A stretch of DNA of 47,022 bases from Psychrobacter sp. APC 3281 (GTDB lineage: Bacteria > Pseudomonadota > Gammaproteobacteria > Pseudomonadales > Moraxellaceae): the NCBI RefSeq assembly GCF_030407815.1, contig NZ_JASDCS010000015.1:1-47022 (forward strand), written 5' to 3'. The notes beneath the pieces were generated by a model. It had not been told where the DNA came from. It ran no database searches and worked only from the letters and a program-made list of their open reading frames with translations. The position numbers and the translations under genes are program-made. Of this stretch, positions 8,974-18,486 are shown piece by piece (positions within the stretch are counted from its first letter, which is position 1; each line of letters begins with the position of its first letter).

Positions 8974-9271
8974 ATTAATAAAAAAATTTCAATTTCAAAA
9001 TATCTATTGACGAATATAAGAGTGAGTGGTAACACGCAATAACTACGAAGCTTAGTTATACATACTATATTAGTAGGAATATTGATAGTATTTATTCCCC
9101 AAAGTAGAAAAAATATAACTGATAATTAATATTTGAAATGAACTTGCAATTCGTACGCTTGTTATCAACTTATTTCATTCTAGTTTAGATAGTATTTTCC
9201 ATAAGAATTAAATAAATATCTACCTGATATATTTATAGTAATTATCCTAATAATTTACGAGTCCAAAAAAT
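8974..9271. other. AT-rich intergenic gap after the pse genes
   Basis: This 298-bp stretch has no credible ORF and no strong GC-rich terminator. The only structure seen is a weak hairpin with ATAACTA and TAGTTAT arms around 9040-9060. It may contain a promoter for the next transferase gene, but no convincing -35/-10 pair stands out. Confidence 0.4.
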
Positions 9272-10729
9272 ATGAATTTCCTTGTATTGGTCAATGGTGC
9301 ACCTAAATATAAATACTTTTACGCAGAAATTGCCAAAAAAATTGAGGAGAAAGGTCACAGCGTCTATTTTGCTGTGAATGCACAAAAATCAACTATCGTA
9401 GAGCCATTAGATTACATCGATGACTCACAGAACACATTTTTCTTTGACCGCTATCTAAAGAAAAATTTTGATAGTTTAAAAGATCAACCTATCGCAATGA
9501 ATGAAACATGGGGGGATGTGCTTTTTTCAGATTTTGATCGTTTTTTTTGCCATAACTACAACCTTAGTAACGATAAAGTATATTGGTCTGCTGTCTTAAA
9601 TGGTTTGGAAAGTTTTTTTACTTCTATCATAACTGATCATAGTATTGATGTTGTTCTATATGAGAATGTTTCCAATTCATTTGCTTATATGGCATACACA
9701 GTAGGTGACGTACTAGATTGTACATATATTGGACTAATCGGGTCTAGGTTGCCAAATCGTTATGAGATACAAACATCGATCCATTCAGAGTCTGACGCCA
9801 TCGTTTCAAATATTGAAAATGTAAAGCTAACAGAGGATGAAGAAAAATGGTACAAAGATTATAAGGAAAAGTTTTTTGATACACAGCCTGACTATATGAA
9901 AAACAATATAATCGCTAAAAAAATAAGCTTATCTAATTTAATTAGTTACAGAAAAATTTTAACAGCACAAAAAATATTTCAAGTCTCACTAAAAACTAAT
10001 GCTTATTATAACTATCAATCAGCACGTCCTATTGAGAATCTAATGGCTATGTACAAGCTCAATTGGAGAAAAATGCTTAATGAGACTCAGAGTAATAAAT
10101 ATTATCTACCTATGGATGAAGTAGATGAATTGATCGAAACTAATAAAGAAAATTTTTATGTCTATCCTACTCATTATCATCCAGAGGCATCTACCTCAGT
10201 TCTAGCACCTGATTATACTAATGAGCTCAATAATATTATTAGTATCCATAACAACCTTCCGGTGGGAAGTTATTTGTACGTTAAAGACCACATAAGTGCT
10301 CGTGGCATCCAAAATAAAGATTTCTATAAAAAAATAAGCGCTTTACCAGGTGTACGTCTAATACACTTCGATTACAACGTCAAAAAACTTGTTAGTCATT
10401 CTCATGGGGTAATTACGGTAACCAGCACTGTTGGTTATGAAGCAGTTTTAATGAACAAACCTGTATATTTACTAGGTCGTGTCTTTTATGAAAACTTCCC
10501 TAATGTGATTAGATTAAATAGTTTTTCAGAACTAAGGAGTACAATAAATCAAAAACGCAAGTCTTATTCCGATGAGGAGATTAGTAAATTCATCATAGCT
10601 TATCATCGTTATACTTTCGAAGGTCAACTATTAATTGGTAAGCCAGATCTTTGGAAGCAAGAGTACTTTTCTGACATCGCTGATAATATCTTATATAAGA
10701 TTAAAGACGTTCGTAAAACTAAAGTATAA
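9272..10729 (+). CDS. KpsS/capsule-synthesis-domain protein, candidate pseudaminyltransferase
   Basis: A 485-residue protein with the features of the Capsule_synth family (KpsS/KpsC/LipB-like nonulosonate or Kdo transferases). The C-terminal half carries YPTHYHPEASTS (near residue 299), LYVKDHISARG, a VITVTSTVGYEAVLMNKPVYLLG loop-helix-strand unit and RVFYENFP. In Acinetobacter baumannii, KpsS-type proteins in pseudaminate K loci have been assigned as pseudaminic acid transferases, and this gene lies immediately downstream of pseI. The assignment is therefore inferred from family and position. There is no signal peptide or membrane segment. The base composition is strongly AT-rich. Confidence 0.65.
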   Translation: MNFLVLVNGAPKYKYFYAEIAKKIEEKGHSVYFAVNAQKSTIVEPLDYIDDSQNTFFFDRYLKKNFDSLKDQPIAMNETWGDVLFSDFDRFFCHNYNLSNDKVYWSAVLNGLESFFTSIITDHSIDVVLYENVSNSFAYMAYTVGDVLDCTYIGLIGSRLPNRYEIQTSIHSESDAIVSNIENVKLTEDEEKWYKDYKEKFFDTQPDYMKNNIIAKKISLSNLISYRKILTAQKIFQVSLKTNAYYNYQSARPIENLMAMYKLNWRKMLNETQSNKYYLPMDEVDELIETNKENFYVYPTHYHPEASTSVLAPDYTNELNNIISIHNNLPVGSYLYVKDHISARGIQNKDFYKKISALPGVRLIHFDYNVKKLVSHSHGVITVTSTVGYEAVLMNKPVYLLGRVFYENFPNVIRLNSFSELRSTINQKRKSYSDEEISKFIIAYHRYTFEGQLLIGKPDLWKQEYFSDIADNILYKIKDVRKTKV

Positions 10730-10780
10730 ATTATTTTACTGTATAAACTGACACATAGTACTAACGATAAGGTGCATAGG

Positions 10781-11854
10781 TTGAAAATATTAATACTAGG
10801 TGGAAAATTTAATAATACTGGTGGTACTGAGCGTGTAGGCTCTATGCTTGCTAATGGACTATCAAAGGAAGGTTATGAAATAGTTTTAGCCAGTATTTCA
10901 TGTGGTGATAAGCCTTTCTTTCCTATAAATAAAGGTATTAAGATAGTTTCATTATTTAATACTCCAGGCCGTGCTTTATATCGCACACCTAATATTATTT
11001 ATAAAATAAGGAAATTGCTAAAGGAAGAGCGTATTGACACTCTGATTGTAGTAGAGACGATGTCTGTCTTGTTTACCTTACCCGCTACTTTAGGTTTGCC
11101 AATAAACCATATATGTTGGGAGCATTTTAACTTCAATACCGATTTAGGAAAAAAAGGAAGACGCATAGCTCGCCAACTAGCAGCGCGATACTGCGATTCA
11201 GTCGTTACTTTAACTGAAAGAGATAAGCAGTACTGGTTAAAAGGTACGCGTCATAACTCACAAATAACAGCAATAGCCAACCCTTGCCCGTTTCCTGTTC
11301 AAGAGAACACTAAAGAAAACAATACGAAAATAGTATTGGCTATTGGACGACTAACGCATCAAAAAGGATTTGATTTATTACTTGAATCGTGGTTTGAAAT
11401 AAATAAACTTATGTCAGACTGGAAGTTGAAAATAGTTGGTGAAGGTATTGATAGGCAAAAGCTAGCTGAGTTTATTGAACAATATGAGTTAACTAACAGT
11501 GTGGAGTTAGTAGATAGTACTAACGATGTTAGTAAATATTACAAAGAAGCTGAGATATTCTGCTTAAGCTCTCGATTTGAAGGTTTCGGCATGGTCCTAA
11601 TTGAAGCGTTAGCTTTTGGTTTACCTATCGTAAGCTTTGATTGTGAAGTTGGCCCAGCAGAGATCTTGGAAGATACAGGCTCTATTTTAGTTCCGCCTAA
11701 TGATATTAGCGAACTTGCATTATCGTTAATAGATTTAATGCAAGATGATGAAAGGCGAAAAATTATTAGTATAAAGAGTAAGGAAAAGGCTAAGCTTTAT
11801 CAGCCTGAAGTCATAATGAGTCAATGGGTTAATTTACTTGAAAGCTTTGAATAA
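10781..11854 (+). CDS. GT4-family glycosyltransferase
   Basis: A GT-B retaining transferase of about 357 residues. The N-terminal acceptor domain begins MKILILGGKFNNTGGTERV. The C-terminal donor domain has AIGRLTHQKGFDLLLE, KIVGEGIDRQKL and the E-x7-E region in SSRFEGFGMVLIEALAFGLPIVSFD, where the glutamates contact the nucleotide. I place the start at TTG 10781 because AAGGTG sits 6 bp before it; an upstream in-frame GTG at 10772 lacks a ribosome-binding site. It is expected to add a sugar to the lipid-linked repeat unit on the cytoplasmic side. The sugar is not predictable. Confidence 0.85.
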   Translation: MKILILGGKFNNTGGTERVGSMLANGLSKEGYEIVLASISCGDKPFFPINKGIKIVSLFNTPGRALYRTPNIIYKIRKLLKEERIDTLIVVETMSVLFTLPATLGLPINHICWEHFNFNTDLGKKGRRIARQLAARYCDSVVTLTERDKQYWLKGTRHNSQITAIANPCPFPVQENTKENNTKIVLAIGRLTHQKGFDLLLESWFEINKLMSDWKLKIVGEGIDRQKLAEFIEQYELTNSVELVDSTNDVSKYYKEAEIFCLSSRFEGFGMVLIEALAFGLPIVSFDCEVGPAEILEDTGSILVPPNDISELALSLIDLMQDDERRKIISIKSKEKAKLYQPEVIMSQWVNLLESFE

Positions 11855-11934
11855 CTTATAGTACTACCTTCGTGCGTTATAACGATACGCTATAGTAATG
11901 ATTATATTTATTAGTTAAATTTTAGGACTTTCAT

Positions 11935-13041
11935 ATGAACATACTTCATGTTATATCATCGCCTGCATCAGGGGGTGCTGAGGTTTATGTTAAAGATCTA
12001 TCAAAACATTTATCGCAGCAGCATAATTTACATGTAGCATTTCTAAGCGCCGCTACTGATACAGGGCGAGATACAGAATACGAGAGAGTTTTTTTAGAAG
12101 ACTTGCAGTTTGCTGGTGTAAGTACATATATAATTGGCAACGAAACACGAAAAAAACCATGGCTAGGTGCATTAAGACTTAAAACATATATTAAAAATAA
12201 TAAGATAGATATTGTACATACTCATCTTGCTTATGGCATTGTATTTTCGGCTTTATCGCAAGTTCCTGTTGTTTATACTCATCACAACATTACACAAAGA
12301 TGGGGGGAAACTACCTATAAAATATTCAACATATTAGTAAATGAATATGTAGGTATATCTGATATATGTGCAACAGCACTTAGCAAATATACAGGTAAGA
12401 AGGTTAATACTATATTTAATGCTGTTTCACTAGATAAATTTGAAGGATACTCCCGTACAAGAACTTTAAGTAGTATTAGTACTAATATAATTAATGTAGC
12501 AATGGTTGGAGCTTTACACCCTCAAAAAAACTATCTAAATATGCTTAATGCATTGACTTTATTAGATAAAGAAATAAGAGACCAAATAATAGTATTGATT
12601 GCTGGAGAGGGAGAAAAAAATTATAAAGATGAATTATTAAGTTATATTGAGAAACATAACTTACAAAATACTGTGCGTTTCATCGGTGTAACTAGTAATA
12701 TTCCTCAATTTTTGTACGATGCAGATTTATTTGTTATGAGTTCAGATTGGGAGGGACTTCCTATCGCATTAACAGAAGCAGCCATATCAGGTTTACCTTG
12801 TATCGTAACTAATGCGGGTGGATGCTCAGAAATCATAGATCGTAGCAAAAACGGGGTAGTAGTACCTCTATCTAATCCTCAAGCACTTGCTAATGAAATT
12901 TCGAAGGTCATAATTAGTAAATCATTAATAGAGCAGTGGTCTCAAAATGCTATTAATAGTGCTGAGCAGTACTCCATAAATAAAGCAGCGGATTTGCATA
13001 TAAACTTATATAACTCAATACTTTCAAAAAAGTCAATATAA
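11935..13041 (+). CDS. GT4-family glycosyltransferase
   Basis: A 368-residue GT-B glycosyltransferase. The start is MNILHVISSPASGGAEVYV, with the GGAE acceptor-site loop of GT4 enzymes. The C-terminal Glycos_transf_1 domain shows VAMVGALHPQKNYLNML, VLIAGEGEKNY and SSDWEGLPIALTEAAISGLPCI with the conserved glutamate pair. An AGGA site is 8 bp before ATG. It follows another GT4 gene by 80 bp and is separated from the Wzy-like gene by about 50 bp. The donor and acceptor sugars are unknown. Confidence 0.85.
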   Translation: MNILHVISSPASGGAEVYVKDLSKHLSQQHNLHVAFLSAATDTGRDTEYERVFLEDLQFAGVSTYIIGNETRKKPWLGALRLKTYIKNNKIDIVHTHLAYGIVFSALSQVPVVYTHHNITQRWGETTYKIFNILVNEYVGISDICATALSKYTGKKVNTIFNAVSLDKFEGYSRTRTLSSISTNIINVAMVGALHPQKNYLNMLNALTLLDKEIRDQIIVLIAGEGEKNYKDELLSYIEKHNLQNTVRFIGVTSNIPQFLYDADLFVMSSDWEGLPIALTEAAISGLPCIVTNAGGCSEIIDRSKNGVVVPLSNPQALANEISKVIISKSLIEQWSQNAINSAEQYSINKAADLHINLYNSILSKKSI

Positions 13042-13087
13042 TAAATTCAGAAATGTGAAGCTAACAACAAAATATAGAGATAACCAA

Positions 13088-14275
13088 ATGTCAGACCTTA
13101 GTTGGATTTATAGTTATGGTTATATAGGTACTAGACTATTCGACCTGCCTAGCCTCTTTATATGCTTGCTATCTATATTTATTCTTGGATACAAGTTTCA
13201 AGCTCCACGTAACTATCAAACTGTATTAGGTTTACACTGCTTTTTACCATTTATCTTAAATGATGTACTGTTTAAAGTAACGTATATGCCTGATCAGTTG
13301 AAGTATTGGCGCGGTGTCAATGCTATTAGAGATGGTCAGCTGGGTGTAGTTGAAGCGTTTGCAAGTGGTGAAAACGTACTCCAAGCCAGTGCCTTTTTTT
13401 CAGCCATGCCATTTCCGACACCTGTATCACCTATAAGCTTAGGGTTCTATAATACTTTTATTTATATTGTTTTGTTTTTTATATTATATGCAAAGAATAT
13501 TTTTACCAAGGTTTCTCTTTGGTTTTACTTATTATTTCCAAGTATGGCGTTATATACAGCACTAAGTCTTAGAGAGACCTTGATACTATTTTTCATGATT
13601 TTAGCAGTAGTATATGCGAGAGAATCCAAAATATTCAAAAGTATTATTTGCATGGTACCGATCTATTTGATCAAATTCCAAAATTTTTACATCGTCGGCC
13701 CAGTAGTCTTGCTTTACTTTGTATTCAATGTTGCAAAGAAAGGAATGGGTTTAACTAAGGCGCTTATAATTGGCATTATTGGTTTAATCTCGTTAATAGC
13801 TTCTGCTCCTATTGCGCTACCATTGGTCAATACATTCAGGGTCGCAATGTTTGTCGAGGATGGTGGGGACCCGAATGACATTAAACTGATATCAGGAGCA
13901 GGTGATTTCGTTCTTCAGGGTCTGACCTCTGGTTTTTATTTTTTATCTAAACCTCTACCTTGGGAGGCAGCTAGTGCACTGCAATTCATACAGTCATTCG
14001 AAAATTTAGCTGTTTTAGGTATTCTCTTCTTAATCACTCGTCAAGCTTGGAGAAAAAGCCCAGACAGACTGGCTTTTTGGCTATTGTTTTTAGCCTTATC
14101 GATGTCTGTATACGGACTAGTTGTGGCAAACTATGGCACAGCGGTAAGGTATCGCTATGGTTTCGTTGTTATGTATGTTTTATTTGTATGTGCTGATTGT
14201 AATATCACTCAACTTCGTAGTAAGAAAACAATTCAAAAGAACACTCAACCTAATACAAAAGCATTAAAGCACTAG
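13088..14275 (+). CDS. wzy: Wzy-type oligosaccharide repeat-unit polymerase
   Basis: A polytopic membrane protein of about 395 residues with roughly ten hydrophobic segments and few conserved motifs, as usual for Wzy. The SLRETLILFFMILAVVYARES stretch after a WFYLLFPSMALYTA helix is a common pattern in Acinetobacter-type Wzy proteins. A large periplasmic-looking loop lies between hydrophobic runs in the second half. An upstream GTG at 13055 is in frame, but ATG 13088 is preceded by GAGA at a better distance and gives a normal N-terminus. It would polymerise repeat units on the periplasmic side. It is the only polymerase candidate here, and no Wzx partner is present in the window. Confidence 0.75.
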   Translation: MSDLSWIYSYGYIGTRLFDLPSLFICLLSIFILGYKFQAPRNYQTVLGLHCFLPFILNDVLFKVTYMPDQLKYWRGVNAIRDGQLGVVEAFASGENVLQASAFFSAMPFPTPVSPISLGFYNTFIYIVLFFILYAKNIFTKVSLWFYLLFPSMALYTALSLRETLILFFMILAVVYARESKIFKSIICMVPIYLIKFQNFYIVGPVVLLYFVFNVAKKGMGLTKALIIGIIGLISLIASAPIALPLVNTFRVAMFVEDGGDPNDIKLISGAGDFVLQGLTSGFYFLSKPLPWEAASALQFIQSFENLAVLGILFLITRQAWRKSPDRLAFWLLFLALSMSVYGLVVANYGTAVRYRYGFVVMYVLFVCADCNITQLRSKKTIQKNTQPNTKALKH

Positions 14276-14328
14276 GCTGAATAGATATATACCTATTCTA
14301 TTAATATTCTACTATCTTGTGTAATACT

Positions 14329-15489
14329 ATGAAATTTTTAATATGTGCAAACTACTTACCTCATGTGTTGAACTTTCGAGGTAAGCTATTAGAAGCGATA
14401 GCTAAGTTAGGTTACGAGGTACATGTATTAGCGCCAGATCTAGGGTCACATACCGAAGATCATAATACACTGCTTGACTTAGGGTATGCTGTACATGCTG
14501 TACCTATGCAGCGTACGGGAACAAACCCTATCGCTGATATGAAAACACTGATAGTCACCTATCGATTACTATGTGATATACAGCCTGATTATATGCTTTC
14601 TTACACTATAAAACCTATCATATATGGCACGCTAGCAGCATGGCTTGCCAAAGTACCTAATCGTTTTATCTTATTGTCTGGCCTTGGCTATACTTTTCAA
14701 GAAGTTGAAGAGTCTGGTAAACGCAGTGGATTTCAAAAGTTGGTACATGGTCTATATCAGCAGGCGTTATCTAGATCGACTAAAGTATTTTTTCAAAATC
14801 CTGACGACTTAAACCTATTTAAAAAACTTCAGATACTAAAATCTAGTATACCTGCTGTGGTAGTCAATGGCTCAGGAGTAGATGTGGCCGACTTTAATGT
14901 GCTTCCCTTCCCTAGAGATGAAACCGGAAATATCATAACTTCTTTTTTACTTATCGCTAGGCTTCTTAAGGATAAAGGTATTCTCGAGTATATTGAGGCT
15001 GCTAAAATCATAAAACAGCAGTATCCTTCAGCCCAGTTTCATTTAGTGGGATGGATAGATGAAAACCCAGCTGCCATTGAGCAGACGCAGCTAGATGAAT
15101 GGATAGCAGAGGACATTGTCACCTACTGGGGCAAACTTGACGACGTTAGACCTGCTATTGCTGCCAGCTCGGTCTATATACTGCCATCATATCGAGAAGG
15201 AACATCACGCTCAGTATTAGAGGCGATGGCTATGGGACGACCTATCATTACTACAGACGCGCCAGGCTGTCGTGAGACAGTGACTGAAGGTCTTAATGGT
15301 TATTTGGTACCCATCAAAACAGTGAATGAATTATCGTCTGCTATGGAAAAGTTTATTGTAAATCCTGAATTGATCACTGTTATGGGGCAAGAGTCTCGCA
15401 AATTAACCGAACATATTTACGATGTTCATAAAGTGAACGCTTTCATGACGGAAGAAATGGGTTTGGTAGATTTAAACCATTCAAGTTAG
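14329..15489 (+). CDS. GT4-family glycosyltransferase (PglA-like, second sugar)
   Basis: A GT-B transferase of about 386 residues. The N-terminus MKFLICANYLPHVLNFRGKL and the following GYEVHVLAPD resemble PglA/WbpX-like transferases that add the second sugar to an undecaprenyl-linked acceptor. The donor domain contains LLIARLLKDKGILEYIEAA, FHLVGWIDENPAAI and PSYREGTSRSVLEAMAMGRPIITTDAPGCRETV, which is typical for this subgroup. A TTG at 14317 is in frame but ATG 14329 fits the family start. Neither has a good ribosome-binding site. Its position just before the initiating sugar phosphotransferase supports an early step in repeat-unit assembly. Confidence 0.85.
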   Translation: MKFLICANYLPHVLNFRGKLLEAIAKLGYEVHVLAPDLGSHTEDHNTLLDLGYAVHAVPMQRTGTNPIADMKTLIVTYRLLCDIQPDYMLSYTIKPIIYGTLAAWLAKVPNRFILLSGLGYTFQEVEESGKRSGFQKLVHGLYQQALSRSTKVFFQNPDDLNLFKKLQILKSSIPAVVVNGSGVDVADFNVLPFPRDETGNIITSFLLIARLLKDKGILEYIEAAKIIKQQYPSAQFHLVGWIDENPAAIEQTQLDEWIAEDIVTYWGKLDDVRPAIAASSVYILPSYREGTSRSVLEAMAMGRPIITTDAPGCRETVTEGLNGYLVPIKTVNELSSAMEKFIVNPELITVMGQESRKLTEHIYDVHKVNAFMTEEMGLVDLNHSS

Positions 15490-15611
15490 ACTTACTCTCA
15501 TTTTCCTTAAAATTACTCGTCAGTATTTGATTTAAGTTACTGAATAATTACAGTTTCTTTATTTATATAATAAGTTATACTTGTCGAGTTTTTCACTGTT
15601 TTTAGCACTCT

Positions 15612-16877
15612 ATGAATAAGAATTCATTTATGTTCAATAAAAGAATATTTGCGTCTTTAAAGTTTTTACCTGTTCAGCTACTCCTCGGACTATTACTATG
15701 CACTTGGATCCCATACTTGTTCTTGGATTGGAGCTATTTAGACCAAGGGTTCAATACGACAAGCACGTTTAATATTCTCATAAGTGGTATGCTTACTTCG
15801 TTAACTTTATTTACTCTGAACTTGATACGTCAGTTTCCAGGTATTAATTCGAGTTCATACATTCTGCCTGTATTTATTTTTTGGTTTGCTTTAGTTTTTG
15901 TGCCTGCCGAATTGACCAAGTATTCTTTTTCTTTGATTTATTATTGCATCAGCGGCATATGCTTACTGAGCTATCTTTTCATTATTAATATAATCAACCG
16001 TCGTTATACCGTTCAAACTCTTGCTTATATTCCAGTGGGTAGAGCGATAAATATGCCAGAACAAGTGCCTTCTGCAGATTGGTTAAAGCTAGATACAACC
16101 AACTTAGGTCAGCATGTAAATGGCATAGTAACGGATCTTCATAGTTACGATTTGACTGATGATTGGCAAGAGTTCATCGCTCATCAGACTTTGCAAGGCA
16201 TTCCGGTATACCATCATCGTCATATTCGTGAATCACTCACTGGTAGAGTTAAAATCAACCACATGTATGAAAACGAGCTCGGCTCATTGCTACCTTGTGA
16301 GAACTATATGATGGTCAAATACTGTTTTGACTTTCTGATTATCTTAGCGCTATTACCAATGACTCTCGTCATTTTTCTATTCACTGCGATAGCAATAAAA
16401 CTCGAAGACAATGGTAAGGTTTTTTATACCCAGTTACGCGTTGGTCATCGAGGTAAGAGTATCAAAGTCTATAAATTTCGTAGCATGCGTGAGAAAGCTA
16501 AAGAAGTCCTGACCGTTGATAACGATGACCGTATTACCAAAGTTGGTCATTTTCTCCGTAGAACGAGAATTGATGAGCTTCCTCAGTTTATTAATGTCCT
16601 CAAAGGTGAGATGAGCTTGATTGGTCCTAGGGCTGAGTTTATTGATTTTGCCCTCAAACTTGAACAGCAAGTTCCCTTCTTTAATTATCGTCATATTGTA
16701 AAACCTGGCATATCTGGTTGGGCTCAAGTCAATCAAGGATATGCGACTGGTGCCGAAGAAACTAAATTAAAAATCGAATATGACTTTTATTATATAAAGC
16801 ACATATCATTTACATTGGATTTGCTAATTTTCTTTAGAACCATTCATACCACGCTTACAGGTTTCGGTTCACGGTGA
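15612..16877 (+). CDS. Undecaprenyl-phosphate sugar phosphotransferase (initiating transferase)
   Basis: A 421-residue polyprenol-phosphate hexose-1-phosphate transferase of the WcaJ/EpsE type. The first 130 residues hold four membrane segments, followed by a soluble linker and a fifth hydrophobic segment (FDFLIILALLPMTLVIFLF). The C-terminal bacterial sugar transferase domain has VFYTQLRVGHRG, KFRSMR, the RRTRIDELPQFINVLKGEMS motif and GPRAEF. It starts lipid-linked repeat-unit synthesis at the inner membrane. It is a long WcaJ form and not the short ItrA form common in A. baumannii. The sugar is not defined by the sequence. Confidence 0.9.
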   Translation: MNKNSFMFNKRIFASLKFLPVQLLLGLLLCTWIPYLFLDWSYLDQGFNTTSTFNILISGMLTSLTLFTLNLIRQFPGINSSSYILPVFIFWFALVFVPAELTKYSFSLIYYCISGICLLSYLFIINIINRRYTVQTLAYIPVGRAINMPEQVPSADWLKLDTTNLGQHVNGIVTDLHSYDLTDDWQEFIAHQTLQGIPVYHHRHIRESLTGRVKINHMYENELGSLLPCENYMMVKYCFDFLIILALLPMTLVIFLFTAIAIKLEDNGKVFYTQLRVGHRGKSIKVYKFRSMREKAKEVLTVDNDDRITKVGHFLRRTRIDELPQFINVLKGEMSLIGPRAEFIDFALKLEQQVPFFNYRHIVKPGISGWAQVNQGYATGAEETKLKIEYDFYYIKHISFTLDLLIFFRTIHTTLTGFGSR

Positions 16878-16936
16878 GGCCATGAAATTAATTAATCATC
16901 TGTTTCGCTAACACTATAGATTATGAGTAAACTACT

Positions 16937-18409
16937 ATGACAAAACAACTGCCCTACCACCGCTTACATAATTTAAAAGTAATAAGCATTTTATTGAGTT
17001 TCGGCATAGTAAGTACATACGCTACTGCTCAAAACATATACGTCAACGATATGAGCCTAAAATCAGAACTGAACTGGTTGAACTCACAAGGTGTCATTCA
17101 AATAAGTACTAGTACATGGCCATTAACTGCAAATGAAATCAAGCGCGTACTTAGTCTAGCTAAAGTAAAAACTTCAGAACAACAGCAGATAATACAGTCA
17201 ATACAGCTTACATTAGGGCAAAAACCCAGATCGCTTGTTAACGCACAAGTTGGTCTATACGCTCAAACTGATAGACAGCGCTTACCACAAACTTTTGCTG
17301 ATAATAAAATGTCTACAGTACAGGCTAGTGTACAAGCTGGTATTAGTGAGGAAGATTGGGAACTCAATCTACAGGCCAACCTTAAAGATGATGACCTAAT
17401 AAATGATGACGATGTGAGTTTTGAAGGCTCTTATATAGCAGGTAAATTTGCTAATCAATGGCTAATAGCTGGACAAATTCCAACTTGGTGGGGCCCTGGA
17501 CATGATGGTAGCCTGATTCGGGGAGATGCAAGTCTTCCTATCGTAGGTTTGACTCTACAGCGTGATGAGCAAAATGTACCAACCTCTCCCTATTTATCTT
17601 GGGTAGGTCCTTGGCAGTATCAATTATTTGCAGGCCAGTTGGACGATTATGAAGCAGTACCAGATGCTAAAATTTTTGGTGCGCGTCTTACTGCTAGTCC
17701 ATGGCCTTGGTTAGAAATTGGAGCTTCTCGTACTTTTATGTGGGGAGGAGAAGGACGACCTGAGAGCTTTAGCTCATTTGGTGATGCTCTGTTAGGAACA
17801 AGAGATAACGATACTACTTCTGGTAATACTGATCAAGATCCTGCCAACCAACTAGGAGGGTTTGATGCTCGCGTTAACTTAATGCCACTAGTAGGTGTAC
17901 CGACTGGTATTTATGCACAGTATATCGGTGAAGATGAAGCTGGTGGCTTACCTGCCAAAAACATGTATTTAGCAGGTATAGACTATGCTTCAAGTATAAA
18001 TACTCTGCCTTATCAATTATATGCTGAATATACCGATACTCGTTCTAGCGGTGAAGCACGCGGCATATCTTATGATCACTTTCTCTATACAGATGGTTAT
18101 TATCAGCATGGCTATCCGCTAGGATATGGATTGGGTGGTGACGCCGAAAGTGTAGCGCTTGGTGGTAAGCTTTGGGTAGATAACCAAAACTTTATCTCTA
18201 CTAAGCTACAATACGCTAAGGTTAATCAATCGAATGAGAGTGACAACCAAGCTTTTCCTGAGCCAGAAACTTTGAAAGTAGCTGATATAGCTTGGGAGCA
18301 TCAAATGAATCCAAAAACGCTCATTTCTAGTCGAGTCTGGGCGCTAGATTCGAACAAACAGTCAACTGATGTAGGTGCTGGTGTTGGTCTTGAATTTACT
18401 AATTTCTAG
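16937..18409 (+). CDS. wzi: Wzi-family capsule assembly outer-membrane protein
   Basis: A 490-residue outer-membrane beta-barrel protein. A signal peptide is visible: a basic start, then a hydrophobic stretch (VISILLSFGIVSTYA), then ATAQ with a likely cleavage after the last A of ATA. Wzi landmarks include the conserved WWGPGHDGSLI motif near residue 187 and repeated amphipathic strands with aromatic ends up to a terminal phenylalanine (LEFTNF). Wzi anchors capsule polymer to the cell surface. It ends the plus-strand capsule block and is followed by a strong terminator. Confidence 0.9.
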   Translation: MTKQLPYHRLHNLKVISILLSFGIVSTYATAQNIYVNDMSLKSELNWLNSQGVIQISTSTWPLTANEIKRVLSLAKVKTSEQQQIIQSIQLTLGQKPRSLVNAQVGLYAQTDRQRLPQTFADNKMSTVQASVQAGISEEDWELNLQANLKDDDLINDDDVSFEGSYIAGKFANQWLIAGQIPTWWGPGHDGSLIRGDASLPIVGLTLQRDEQNVPTSPYLSWVGPWQYQLFAGQLDDYEAVPDAKIFGARLTASPWPWLEIGASRTFMWGGEGRPESFSSFGDALLGTRDNDTTSGNTDQDPANQLGGFDARVNLMPLVGVPTGIYAQYIGEDEAGGLPAKNMYLAGIDYASSINTLPYQLYAEYTDTRSSGEARGISYDHFLYTDGYYQHGYPLGYGLGGDAESVALGGKLWVDNQNFISTKLQYAKVNQSNESDNQAFPEPETLKVADIAWEHQMNPKTLISSRVWALDSNKQSTDVGAGVGLEFTNF

Positions 18410-18447
18410 TGTGAAAATTATAGTTTAATAAAAAGACGCCAGTTAGA

Positions 18448-18486
18448 AGCCCTTTATAGAATTTACGTTCTATAAAGGGCTTTTTG
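18448..18486 (+). terminator. Rho-independent terminator of the capsule operon
   Basis: A perfect 14-bp stem (AGCCCTTTATAGAA paired with TTCTATAAAGGGCT) around a 6-nt loop is followed directly by a T run. It lies 39 bp after the wzi stop and closes the capsule transcription unit. Confidence 0.93.
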
